Assembly: GCF_014189455.1 (NCBI RefSeq)
Contig: NZ_CP050296.1
Span: forward strand, 6,940,001 to 7,004,000
Length of the DNA stretch: 64,000 nucleotides
Origin: Mesorhizobium huakuii
GTDB taxonomy: Bacteria; Pseudomonadota; Alphaproteobacteria; Rhizobiales; Rhizobiaceae
Direction: 5' to 3'
Positions within the stretch are counted from its first letter, which is position 1. Each line of letters opens with the position of its first letter. A model generated the notes under the pieces. The model worked only from the letters and a program-made list of their open reading frames with translations. It did no database searches and had not been told where the DNA came from. Below, piece by piece: positions 1 through 7,032 of this stretch. A program made the translations under genes and the position numbers.

Positions 1-387
1 GGAGAAATCCTTGATCTCGATCGCCGGAATGATCTCGTAGTTGAGGCGGAATTCGAAATCGGTGCCGCCGGCCAGGATCTTCTCGGCTTCCTTCTCGTCC
101 TCGGTCATGATGACTTCGGGCTGCATGGCGGCCTTTTCGCCGCGGCCGGTGATGATCGAACGGGTCGAATCGTTGAGGATCTCGTTGACCACTTCGGCCA
201 TGAACGACTTGCCATAGACCTTGCGCAGGTGCTGCACCGGCACCTTGCCCGGCCGGAAGCCGTTGATGCGAACCTTGTTGCGGGCGTCCGACAGCCGCGC
301 CATCAGCTTGGCTTCCATGTCACCGGCCGGCACGGTGATCTTGATCTCGCGCTTGAGACCGGAGTTGAGCGTTTCGGTGACCTGCAT
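1..387 (-). CDS. tig: Trigger factor, N-terminal part (cut by window edge)
   Basis: Ribosome-associated folding chaperone and peptidyl-prolyl isomerase that meets nascent chains at the exit tunnel. The reverse strand from the ATG at 387 reads [20 protein letters not shown] and continues through the ribosome-binding signature GFRPGKVP to the left edge, giving about 129 residues of a protein normally near 450-490. The N-terminal ribosome-binding domain is present; the PPIase and C-terminal chaperone domains lie outside the window. The gene stands alone and is transcribed away from tRNA-Leu. The start follows from the match to the usual family N-terminus. No defect is seen in the visible part. 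Confidence 0.95.
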   Translation of the reverse strand, partial: MQVTETLNSGLKREIKITVPAGDMEAKLMARLSDARNKVRINGFRPGKVPVQHLRKVYGKSFMAEVVNEILNDSTRSIITGRGEKAAMQPEVIMTEDEKEAEKILAGGTDFEFRLNYEIIPAIEIKDFS

Positions 388-782
388 CGTAAAACCTTTG
401 TTTTCACCAATGAGACTGCCACGGCCTCTGCCGTTTACAGCCTGCCGGTATAATCTTGCCGGGAATGGCTTTTGGTACGGAACCTGGCGATTTGACCGAA
501 ATTACGGCTCAAACTCTCCCAAACTGCGTTCCAAAATGTGAATAAGTTCTTGTTTTTCCTACTTCTTATCACATTTTGTAGAAGCGGATCGTCGCGTCCC
601 GTCACATTTGACACGCCTTTTGTCACAGGCGAGGCTAATTTTCAACAGTCTTCGCGCTTAGGCGAATAACCAACGTTTCGGCCCTGACCCGACACTTTGG
701 CCCTCACCGGCATTTTGGACCTGACCCAACATCTTGAACCTGACATTGACAGAATGATGGCTACATGGGATTGCCGGGCAAC
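388..782. other. Intergenic region between tig and tRNA-Leu
   Basis: Divergent promoter region without a supportable gene. It is AT-richer near 535-590, where the tig promoter is expected. On the plus strand TTGACA at 746-751 lies about 30 bases before the tRNA and could be its -35 box, but I see no convincing -10. Positions 680-747 hold an imperfect tandem repeat listed separately. Confidence 0.5.
680..747 (+). repeat. Imperfect 18-19 bp tandem repeat, about 3.7 units
   Basis: Successive units begin at about 680, 699, 717 and 736 and share the pattern GGCCCTGACCC-N-ACATTTT with substitutions (GGCCCTGACCCGACACTTT, then GGCCCTCACCGGCATTTT, then GGACCTGACCCAACATCTT). The last unit is partial and runs into TTGACA. 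It sits directly upstream of tRNA-Leu. I do not recognise it as a named element; it could be a protein-binding array or a relic repeat. Confidence 0.6.
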
Positions 783-865
783 GCGGGTATGGCGGAACTG
801 GTAGACGCACCAGATTTAGGTTCTGGCGAGAGATCGTGGGGGTTCGAGTCCCTCTACCCGCACCA
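783..865 (+). tRNA. tRNA-Leu (anticodon UAG)
   Basis: The acceptor stem GCGGGTA pairs with TACCCGC at the 3' end. The anticodon stem CCAGA/TCTGG encloses the loop TTTAGGT, giving anticodon UAG for CUA/CUN leucine codons. A variable arm typical of class II tRNAs, the T-arm GGTTCGAGTCC and an encoded terminal CCA (863-865) are present. The 83-nt length fits tRNA-Leu. Confidence 0.97.
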
Positions 866-934
866 CCCTTCGCTCTGCGAGCTTCGGGTGGCAGGCCACC
901 CGAAATCGTTAGATGTAAAGGGCGTCCTCCGACG

Positions 935-1345
935 CTAGCTTCTGATGGCCTCGTCGATGACCGCTATCGCGTCGACCTCTATGAGGTAGCCTGGGGACAT
1001 TATCGCTACGCCGACCACCACATTGGCTGGTTTGTGATCTCCAAAAAGCGAGATTTGCGCTTCTTCGATGATCGGAACGTGTTCGTCGCGCCTGTAATCG
1101 ACAATGTAGATCGTGATCTTGCAAACGTGCTCAGGCCGTGCGCCTGCCGCATTGAGCGCTCGACCGAGATTGCCGAATGCCAGGCGCGCTTGCGCCGCAA
1201 AATCACCATGTCCAACCAGCTTGCCATGTATGTCCTCGGGCTGCTGACCTGAGACGAACAACAGCTTGGTTCCCGTCGCGACGACAACCTGGGTGTACAT
1301 CTCTGGAACTGGCAGATCATCGGGGTTGATGAGTTCGAGCGGCAC
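935..1345 (-). CDS. RidA/YjgF/UK114-family protein lacking the deaminase arginine
   Basis: A protein of 136 aa, the typical size of this trimeric family. It matches from LPVPEMYTQVVVATG through LLFVSGQQPED to the C-terminal LIEVDAIAVIDEAI. The start is the GTG at 1345, preceded by AGGAGA at good spacing; a longer reading upstream has no such support. Canonical RidA hydrolyses reactive enamine/imine intermediates with a conserved Arg in a PARSCVEV-like segment. Here the segment reads KPANVVVGV, so that Arg is replaced by Asn. This suggests one of the Rid subfamilies without classical deaminase activity. The assignment to the family is firm; the substrate is unknown. Confidence 0.85.
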   Translation of the reverse strand: MPLELINPDDLPVPEMYTQVVVATGTKLLFVSGQQPEDIHGKLVGHGDFAAQARLAFGNLGRALNAAGARPEHVCKITIYIVDYRRDEHVPIIEEAQISLFGDHKPANVVVGVAIMSPGYLIEVDAIAVIDEAIRS

Positions 1346-1508
1346 TGAACAATCTCCTGCTTCGTTCGACTGAAATCGACTTTGGTGATCACCGCGTCTC
1401 TGGCACACAGCGAGAGCGGCGGTGCGCGTGGCGATCTGCGGCATGGCCCCGTGCGAAATCTTCCAGGGCGACACGCCAGCGCCGGCGCGTCGATCATGAG
1501 TATGCAGC

Positions 1509-2093
1509 CTAATACAGCGGCTCCTCGAACAGCGTCTTGTCGCCATCGACCAGCGCCTTGATCTGCGCGGTGCCGTCGCTGGCGAGCGCAAGCCTTATCC
1601 CGAACGGACGCACCCGCATGTCGTCCTGGATCGCCATCCCCTTGCCCTCCGGCAGGTAAAAGCGTTCGATGCCGTAGTCCGGCGCGATCGTCATCCCCTC
1701 GCTGCGCAGATCCCAGCCCGCCGCGACATGGCCGGCAATATCGGCCTCATCCGCGGCGGCCGGCGTCGGCGCCTTGCCGAACCAGGCGGTGGTCGGCGTC
1801 CAATAGCCATCGGCGCCCTTCTTCAGCCGGACGACAATCGAGGTGTCGTCACTGGAGAATTTGCCGGCGGGAATGTTGGCGATCATCTTCACCGGTATGC
1901 GGGAAATATCGTAGCGGAGGATGATGTAGTCGCCGCGCAGCAGGTCGCGCGGATCGACGGGTTCGATCTTCAACAGCACTTCCTTGCCGCTGCGCAGGAT
2001 CGCCGCCCGGCCGGCGATGATCCAGCTCAGGAACCCTATCTGGACCAGCGCCAACACCAGCGCCGAGATAACAAGCCTTTTTCCGGTCATCAT
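1509..2093 (-). CDS. GDYXXLXY-motif membrane-associated protein
   Basis: The 194-aa protein carries an N-terminal hydrophobic segment at about residues 9-30 and then the defining motif LLRGDYIILRYDIS near residues 52-65. This fits the GDYXXLXY domain family, which is almost always encoded beside a DUF2157 membrane protein, as here. The start ATG at 2093 overlaps the stop of the upstream DUF2157 gene, so the two are probably translated together. The function is not known; a role in the envelope is inferred from the single membrane segment and the partner. Confidence 0.85.
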   Translation of the reverse strand: MMTGKRLVISALVLALVQIGFLSWIIAGRAAILRSGKEVLLKIEPVDPRDLLRGDYIILRYDISRIPVKMIANIPAGKFSSDDTSIVVRLKKGADGYWTPTTAWFGKAPTPAAADEADIAGHVAAGWDLRSEGMTIAPDYGIERFYLPEGKGMAIQDDMRVRPFGIRLALASDGTAQIKALVDGDKTLFEEPLY

Positions 2094-3208
2094 GCCGTGG
2101 CTCCTCCCGTTGCCGGACCCTTCATACGTTTTTCGACGCGGATGATGATGATGGCAAGGATGCCGAGCAGCACCGCGGCGGCAAGGAAGAAGCCGGCCGT
2201 GTCGAGCATCGACTGCAAGGTCACGACATAGATCATGGCGAGTTCGAAGGCGAAGCCGAGATAGGCAAGCCAGCGCAACCCGCGGCTTTCACGCCCAGCC
2301 AGCACGATTGCGGCGACGATGCCGGCGAGTGCTGCGACCGAGGCGATGGTGAAACCGCTGTTGTAGGTGCTTTCGTCGGCCAGTTCGAACTGGATGATGG
2401 CCAGGCCAGTGAGGAAGCCGAGCAGCGCGTGCAGGGGCAAGCGGCCGCCAAGCTGCACGATCCTGTCGACCGGTTCCGGTGCGAAGACAGAAGCCGCGAA
2501 GAGCACGACAGAGACAACTACCAGGGGGATCGCCACCGGCAGCGTCCCGTGATTTCCGGCCAGCAGCACGAGATAGAAGAGCAGTGAGAGAATGATCAGG
2601 TGCCGCGCGGCCTGGCTGCGGGTCCAGAACGAGACGGCGAACAGCACGATCGCCATGACGACGAAGGCATGCGGAAACGCGCTGCGGCTGTAATAATCGA
2701 ACCCTTTCAGGAACAGCCAGGCGTCGGCGATACCGACCGCTGCGACGTTCAGCGGGTTCGACCGCAGCGCGACCGCCGCCAACGCCGTGCCGGCGCCCCA
2801 GGTGACCAGCGCGGACGCCTCGTCGCCGGACAAATGGTACATCTGGCCGATCAGCGCGATCGAACCGCCGAAAGCAGCGGCAGCCACGATCCACAGCGCT
2901 TCGCCGATCGCCGCATGGTCGCGCGTCTTCAGCACCGCGCCGCCGACATAGCCGCCAAGGATGATGGCAAACAGAGCAGCCACCCGCGCCAGCCGCGGGA
3001 TCGCTTCCCAGTTGGCGGCGACGAAGATCAGGATGGCCGCGCCAAACAGCAGGGCCGCCATCATCGCCAGGATCGAACCGAAGCTCAGTGATTTGCGCGC
3101 ATTGGCCTCGACATCACGCGTTAGGGCATCGGCTGTCGCGGCATCGATCAGGCCTGCCTGAAGCCACCGCGCGATATCGGACCTGACCCGTGTCGAGTAG
3201 CCCGCCAT
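2090..3208 (-). CDS. DUF2157 polytopic membrane protein
   Basis: The 372-aa protein has a short cytoplasmic N-terminus (DIARWLQAGLIDAATADAL) that matches the DUF2157 start. About ten to twelve hydrophobic segments follow, beginning near residue 42, and the C-terminus is short and basic (RVEKRMKG). It forms a two-gene unit with the GDYXXLXY gene just downstream (overlapping stop/start), the usual pairing for both families. It runs divergently from the DUF1127 genes, so the 235-bp gap to those genes must hold both promoters. No biochemical role is established. Confidence 0.85.
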   Translation of the reverse strand: MAGYSTRVRSDIARWLQAGLIDAATADALTRDVEANARKSLSFGSILAMMAALLFGAAILIFVAANWEAIPRLARVAALFAIILGGYVGGAVLKTRDHAAIGEALWIVAAAAFGGSIALIGQMYHLSGDEASALVTWGAGTALAAVALRSNPLNVAAVGIADAWLFLKGFDYYSRSAFPHAFVVMAIVLFAVSFWTRSQAARHLIILSLLFYLVLLAGNHGTLPVAIPLVVVSVVLFAASVFAPEPVDRIVQLGGRLPLHALLGFLTGLAIIQFELADESTYNSGFTIASVAALAGIVAAIVLAGRESRGLRWLAYLGFAFELAMIYVVTLQSMLDTAGFFLAAAVLLGILAIIIIRVEKRMKGPATGGATA

Positions 3209-3318
3209 GTCCTGCCTCCCCCGCTAGGTCGTTTTTTCAGCCGAACCAGCCAAACCGTTGACGTCACGGCACTTTCCGATTCTGGCTTCTTTGTGTCAGG
3301 TCCGTGAAGGCGCGTTAA

Positions 3319-3390
3319 TGTTGCATTGCACAATTTGCATTGCTGCCATGCAGCCATAGCGCTTTTAAATCGATATGAGCCCGCCTATTT
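3319..3390 (+). promoter_or_regulatory. Candidate promoter/operator of the DUF1127-anti-SD RNA locus
   Basis: TGCATTGC occurs twice as a direct repeat within 3319-3343. Further down, CTTT at 3362-3365 and CCTATTT at 3384-3390 are 18 bases apart, which loosely resembles an alphaproteobacterial RpoH-type promoter (CTTG, spacer of about 17, CYTATNT). In Rhodobacter the comparable locus is driven by RpoHI/RpoHII. The assignment here is inference from spacing and context only. Confidence 0.35.
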
Positions 3391-3443
3391 ATGGTTCGTA
3401 CACAAACGGAATGATCCGCAAGAAAGACGAAACGAGAACTACC

Positions 3444-3584
3444 ATGAACCTGATCCGCAACTACCGCAACTGGCGCCGCTACAGGGACACCGTGTCCGAG
3501 CTGAGCCGCCTGAGCAACCGTGAACTGACCGACCTCGGCATCAGCCGCAGCGACATTCCTTACGTCGCTCGCAAGGCGGTCTAA
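3444..3584 (+). CDS. DUF1127 mini-protein, first copy
   Basis: A 46-aa basic protein starting MNLIRNYRNWRRYRDTV and ending with the typical DUF1127 segment LSNRELTDLGISRSDI. The ATG at 3444 is chosen because the second copy begins with the same six residues; a longer in-frame reading upstream adds unrelated residues. DUF1127 proteins (YjiS-like) are short, Arg-rich and linked in Alphaproteobacteria to RNA turnover and phosphate or carbon metabolism. In Rhodobacter a DUF1127 protein (CcaF1) is encoded just before CcsR anti-SD RNAs and binds RNA. The same arrangement here suggests the same job. Confidence 0.85.
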   Translation: MNLIRNYRNWRRYRDTVSELSRLSNRELTDLGISRSDIPYVARKAV

Positions 3585-3633
3585 TTCTTCGGACCGCGAA
3601 TGGTCCGAACAAGTTTCTGAAAAGAGAACGACA

Positions 3634-3774
3634 ATGAACCTGATCCGCAACTATCGTAACTGGCGCGTTTATCGCGAGACGGTTACCGAGCTGGGTCGCC
3701 TTTCGAACCGCCAGCTGCATGATCTCGGTATCGTCCGCGACGAAATCAAGATCATCGCCCGCCGGGCGATCTAA
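3634..3774 (+). CDS. DUF1127 mini-protein, second copy
   Basis: A 46-aa protein, MNLIRNYRNWRVYRETVTEL and onward, identical to the first copy at 32 of 46 positions by direct comparison. It lies 49 bases downstream of copy one and its stop is only about six bases before the first anti-SD stem-loop, so one transcript probably covers both genes and the RNA array. The conserved part is the C-terminal LSNRQLHDLGIVRDEI block. An AAAGAGAA tract shortly before the start is a plausible ribosome-binding site. A recent tandem duplication is the simplest origin. Confidence 0.85.
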   Translation: MNLIRNYRNWRVYRETVTELGRLSNRQLHDLGIVRDEIKIIARRAI

Positions 3775-3780
3775 CGGAAT

Positions 3781-3900
3781 TTCGCTGGGGTCGACCTCCT
3801 CCCCGACCTCCAGCGAACGGTCAGCCCTTATCCTCCTCCCGAGGGTTGACCACCAAAACGGCGCCCGCCGCACCTCCTCCCGCGGCGGGCGCTGTTCCCC
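3781..3900 (+). ncRNA. Anti-SD stem-loop RNA, module 1 (three CCTCCTCCC loops)
   Basis: Three hairpins. The first is TTCGCTGG (3781-3788) with CCAGCGAA (3810-3817), and its loop shows CCTCCTCCC at 3795-3803. The second pairs 3819-3828 with 3842-3851, with the motif at 3832-3840. The third is the GC-rich stem 3861-3871/3882-3892, with the motif at 3873-3881. This fits the 'cuckoo'/alpha-r14/CcsR family of alphaproteobacterial small RNAs, defined by CCUCCUCCC in loops and often found after DUF1127 genes. The family assignment rests on motif, structure and context; transcript ends are not visible. Confidence 0.75.
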
Positions 3901-4251
3901 GGAGCAGAACGAATTTTGCTCCAAAGGGTTTCGCCCCTTTTCAAAACGCGAAAGAGATTTCGTCAAAGCCGACCTCCTCCCCGGCGATGACGAATAGGCC
4001 CGACCTTCACCTCCTCCCGAGGGTTGGCCAACCAAACGGCGCCCGCCGCACCTCCTCCCGCGGCGGGCGTTGTTTCCCCGGAGCAAAACGAATTTTGCTC
4101 CAAAGGGTTTCGCCCCTTTTCAAAACGCGAAAGAGATTTCGTCAAAGCCGACCTCCTCCCCGGCGATGACGAATACGGTCGATCTTCACCTCCTCCCGAG
4201 GATCGACCCCCAAAACGACACCCGCCGGACCTCCTCCCCCGGCGGGTGTTG
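3819..4251 (+). repeat. 178-179 bp tandem repeat, about 2.4 copies
   Basis: Corresponding CCTCCTCCC motifs are spaced 178 or 179 bases apart (3832/4010/4189; 3873/4051/4230; 3973/4152). The segments between the strong stems are nearly identical and themselves structured. In copy two, GGAGCAAAA (4080-4088) pairs perfectly with TTTTGCTCC (4093-4101), followed by an AAAGGG/CCCCTTTT hairpin and a CGAAA/TTTCG hairpin. Long near-identity between copies indicates recent duplication or gene conversion. Confidence 0.9.
3961..4078 (+). ncRNA. Anti-SD stem-loop RNA, module 2
   Basis: The motif CCTCCTCCC occurs at 3973-3981 (flanked by GCCG and CGGC, with an outer CGTCA/TGACG pairing), at 4010-4018 (weaker stem) and at 4051-4059 (strong stem 4040-4049/4060-4069). 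The weak-then-strong hairpin pair repeats module 1 at a distance of 178 bases, so the modules arose by tandem duplication. A T-rich tract (TTGTTT) after the strong stem could serve as a terminator or processing point. Confidence 0.75.
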
Positions 4252-4256
4252 TTGTA
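4141..4256 (+). ncRNA. Anti-SD stem-loop RNA, module 3 and probable end of array
   Basis: Motifs lie at 4152-4160, 4189-4197 (stem GGTCGATC with GATCGACC) and 4230-4238. The last sits in a perfect 11-bp stem, ACACCCGCCGG/CCGGCGGGTGT (4218-4228/4239-4249), followed by TGTTGTATT, a plausible factor-independent terminator. The last stem has changed sequence relative to modules 1 and 2 (ACACCCGCCGG instead of GCGCCCGCCGC) while keeping its pairing, a compensatory pattern that supports selection for the hairpin. trmFO starts about 90 bases further on. Confidence 0.75.
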
Positions 4257-4342
4257 TTCAGCGCCTGGTTTCGCCATCTGCGGTTTGCCCGCACCAAGCA
4301 CGGCAATTGCAATCGCCGCCCCAAGCGATTATTCCGGCGCTC

Positions 4343-5767
4343 ATGAGCAAAAATCCCATCCATATCATCGGCGGCGGTCTCGCCGGTTCCGAAGCCGCAT
4401 GGCAGGCCGCGCAAGCCGGCGTTCCCGTGGTGCTGCATGAAATGCGCCCGGTTCGCGGCACGGACGCGCACAAGACCGATGGCCTGGCCGAGCTGGTCTG
4501 TTCCAACTCCTTCCGCTCCGACGACGCCGAGAACAACGCGGTCGGCCTGCTGCACGCCGAAATGCGGCTGGCCGGCTCGCTGATCATGAGCGCCGGCGAC
4601 GCCAACCAGGTGCCGGCCGGCGGCGCGTTGGCCGTCGACCGCGACGGTTTCTCCGACGCCGTCACGAAAAAGCTCGAAGCGCACCCGCTGATCACCATCC
4701 GGCGCGAGGAAGTTCCCGGCCTGCCGCCGGCGGACTGGGACCAGGCAATCATCGCCACGGGTCCGCTGACCGCGCCATCCCTTGCCCAGTCGATCGCCGA
4801 AGCGACCGGCGCCGATGCGCTGGCCTTCTTCGACGCCATTGCACCGATCATCCATTTCGACACGATCGACATGGACACCTGCTGGTTCCAGTCGCGCTAC
4901 GACAAGGTCGGGCCCGGTGGCACCGGCAAGGACTACATCAACTGTCCGATGGACAAGGAGCAGTACGTTGCCTTCGTGCAGGCGCTGATCGACGGCCAGA
5001 AGACCGAATTCAAGCAGTGGGAAGGCACGCCCTATTTCGACGGCTGCCTGCCGATCGAGATCATGGCCGAACGCGGCGTCGAGACGCTGCGCTATGGTCC
5101 GATGAAGCCGATGGGGCTGACCAATGCCCACAATCCGACCGTCAAGGCCTATGCGGTCGTCCAGCTGCGGCAGGACAATGCGCTGGGCACGCTCTACAAC
5201 ATGGTCGGCTTCCAGACCAAGCTGAAGCATGCCGAGCAGGTGCGGGTTTTCCGCACGATTCCGGGCCTGGAAAACGCCGACTTCGCCCGCCTCGGCGGCC
5301 TGCACCGCAACACCTACATCAACTCGCCGACCTTGCTTGATGCCTCGCTGCAGCTGAAGTCGCGCCCCGGTCTGCGTTTCGCCGGCCAGATCACCGGCTG
5401 CGAAGGCTATGTCGAAAGTGCTGCCATCGGCCTGCTCGCCGGCCGCTTCGCCGCCGCCGAGCGGCTCGGCCACGCGCCGTCGCTGCCGCCACTGACCACG
5501 GCCTTCGGCGCGCTGCTCAACCACATCACCGGCGGCCACATTGTCTCGGAGGACGAACCCGGAAAACGCTCCTTCCAGCCGATGAACGTCAATTTCGGCC
5601 TGTTCCCGCCGCTGGAGGCTGGCACGAAATTGCGTCCTGACGGTTTCGAGGGCCGCTTCCGCGGCAAGGACAAATCGGTTGCCAAGAAGAAGGCGACGAC
5701 GGCACGGGCGTTGGCCGACTGCCGTGCATGGCTCGGCTTGCCGGCGCAGACCCTGGCAGCGGAATAA
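4343..5767 (+). CDS. trmFO: tRNA (uracil-5-)-methyltransferase TrmFO, folate- and FAD-dependent
   Basis: Makes ribothymidine (m5U54) in the T-loop of tRNAs using methylenetetrahydrofolate and FAD. The protein has 474 aa from the ATG at 4343. It opens with the FAD-binding dinucleotide fold [15 protein letters not shown] (residues 5-19), continues with HEMRP and the signature [12 protein letters not shown], and has the C-terminal [10 protein letters not shown] block. The open frame extends further upstream through the RNA array, but that part is repeat sequence and not family-like. It follows the anti-SD array in the same direction. The length is typical and no key segment is missing. Confidence 0.95.
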   Translation: MSKNPIHIIGGGLAGSEAAWQAAQAGVPVVLHEMRPVRGTDAHKTDGLAELVCSNSFRSDDAENNAVGLLHAEMRLAGSLIMSAGDANQVPAGGALAVDRDGFSDAVTKKLEAHPLITIRREEVPGLPPADWDQAIIATGPLTAPSLAQSIAEATGADALAFFDAIAPIIHFDTIDMDTCWFQSRYDKVGPGGTGKDYINCPMDKEQYVAFVQALIDGQKTEFKQWEGTPYFDGCLPIEIMAERGVETLRYGPMKPMGLTNAHNPTVKAYAVVQLRQDNALGTLYNMVGFQTKLKHAEQVRVFRTIPGLENADFARLGGLHRNTYINSPTLLDASLQLKSRPGLRFAGQITGCEGYVESAAIGLLAGRFAAAERLGHAPSLPPLTTAFGALLNHITGGHIVSEDEPGKRSFQPMNVNFGLFPPLEAGTKLRPDGFEGRFRGKDKSVAKKKATTARALADCRAWLGLPAQTLAAE

Positions 5768-5827
5768 ACGGATTTACGTTTAAGCGGCGGCGGGCTAGCT
5801 TGCGGCCCTCATCGTCGGGGGCCATCC

Positions 5828-6391
5828 ATGTTTGCGGGTAGATTTGTGCTGGCCTTCGTTATTTTGTCTGCTTGCGCGGGCTGTACCACAGCGCCGGAGG
5901 CGCTGCAGTCGCTCGGCGACCGCAACTACATGCGGTATGCGACAGGCAAGCCCTACACGCAGATTGCATCGCAAAGCCAGATGTCTGTCGAAGGCCTGGC
6001 AGGCGCGACCATCTACGGGCCGATGATCGGCGCGTATCGCCTGGCGGACGGCGATACGGTCTATCGACATATCGACAACGTGGAATCCACGCGAACGAAT
6101 GTGGATGCCGGGGTCCTGATGCAGCGCGAAAGCGTTGGCACGCGCTACCGGCTTGCCTATTTTCGTGTTGGTCCCGACGGTATCGTCAAGGATTGGGCGA
6201 CTGGTGCCTTGCCGGGCGAACGGCTCGGTTGCACATGGTATGCGGGTGGCTTCGTCCAGCAGTGCAGCAGTGAAACGCAGCGCCTGCAGAGCCTTGCCGT
6301 CTATGACTCGCTGGTGCGAACATCGAACGATAGACTCCTGCCTTCATGGGGTGTTCCCGTCACTAACGCGCAACAGCCCAAAGCCAGCTGA
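5828..6391 (+). CDS. Putative lipoprotein of unknown function
   Basis: The 187-aa protein begins with a basic, hydrophobic N-terminus, MFAGRFVLAFVILSACAGC. It has a likely lipobox at LSAC or CAGC, so it is probably exported and lipid-anchored. The body has no motif I recognise; it contains two further Cys (ERLGCTWYAG and QQCSSETQ) that could form a disulfide in the periplasm. It is a single gene between trmFO and a DUF1851-like gene. Homology searches would probably return conserved hypothetical proteins. Confidence 0.7.
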   Translation: MFAGRFVLAFVILSACAGCTTAPEALQSLGDRNYMRYATGKPYTQIASQSQMSVEGLAGATIYGPMIGAYRLADGDTVYRHIDNVESTRTNVDAGVLMQRESVGTRYRLAYFRVGPDGIVKDWATGALPGERLGCTWYAGGFVQQCSSETQRLQSLAVYDSLVRTSNDRLLPSWGVPVTNAQQPKAS

Positions 6392-6539
6392 CCGGGCTGG
6401 TCGGGCCGTCACGACGGCCATGGCGCACATGACCCGCGAGAGGCCCGATGTTTTGCTCGACGAAGCAGTAGACCGGGTGAAGAGCCGAATTTCGCAAGTG
6501 GCGGCACGAGACAATGGTGATGTGGTGGCTTGAAGTCCA

Positions 6540-7023
6540 ATGAACATCACTTGGCGAGAGATCGCTTTTCAACTTGAACCGGATGTCGCGCAGAAGGCAG
6601 CGAAGGCCTGGTCGTGGCTTTTGCCAGAGCCTTGGACGCCGCTTGTCTGCTCAATGGTGGGAGGCTTGTTTGTCGAACGACCGAACAGTGGGGTTCATTG
6701 GTTGGACACCGGGACGGGCCTGGTCGAGCAGGTAGCTCACAGCAGGACGGACTTTGAGGAGATGATCAGGACTGCTGCCAATCGCGTTGACGAATGGTTC
6801 CTGCCACCGCTTGTCGAACGTCTTCACGCCGCCGGGCAAGAAGCCGAAGGCGGGAGAATGCTACGACTTCACCATCCTGCCCGTCTTCGCCGAGGGCAAA
6901 TTTGACGTCGAGAACATGTTCGTAATTCCGGTCACAGAGCAGTTCATCGGTATGGCCGATCTTCATCGCCAATTAAACGAATTGCCTGACACCTCAAAGG
7001 TGCGGATCAAGGTCGTCGACTAG
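6540..7023 (+). pseudogene. DUF1851/Tdi1-type immunity-like protein, frameshifted
   Basis: Two overlapping frames together give one protein. The first reads MNITWREIAFQLEPDVAQKA through DEWFLPPLVERLHAAG. The second continues with KKPKAGECYDFTILPVFAEGK to the stop at 7023. The order and wording (LDTGTG, DEWFLP, ENMFVIP, LHRQLNELPD) match the C-terminal domain family known from T6SS immunity protein Tdi1 and from DUF1851 proteins. The frame changes at GGG 6834-6836, where one base too many, or a missing pair, breaks the reading. No toxin partner is seen nearby. It may be an orphan immunity gene or a sequencing error. Confidence 0.65.
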
Positions 7024-7032
7024 GCTCGTACG

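Noticed and set aside
3781..4256. CRISPR array
   Set aside because: The repeats are about 178 bp apart, the short motif lies in stem-loops, and the segments between are nearly identical, not unique spacers. No cas genes.
4070..4342. N-terminal extension of trmFO into the RNA array
   Set aside because: The frame is open by chance through repeat sequence; the family N-terminus begins at the ATG at 4343.
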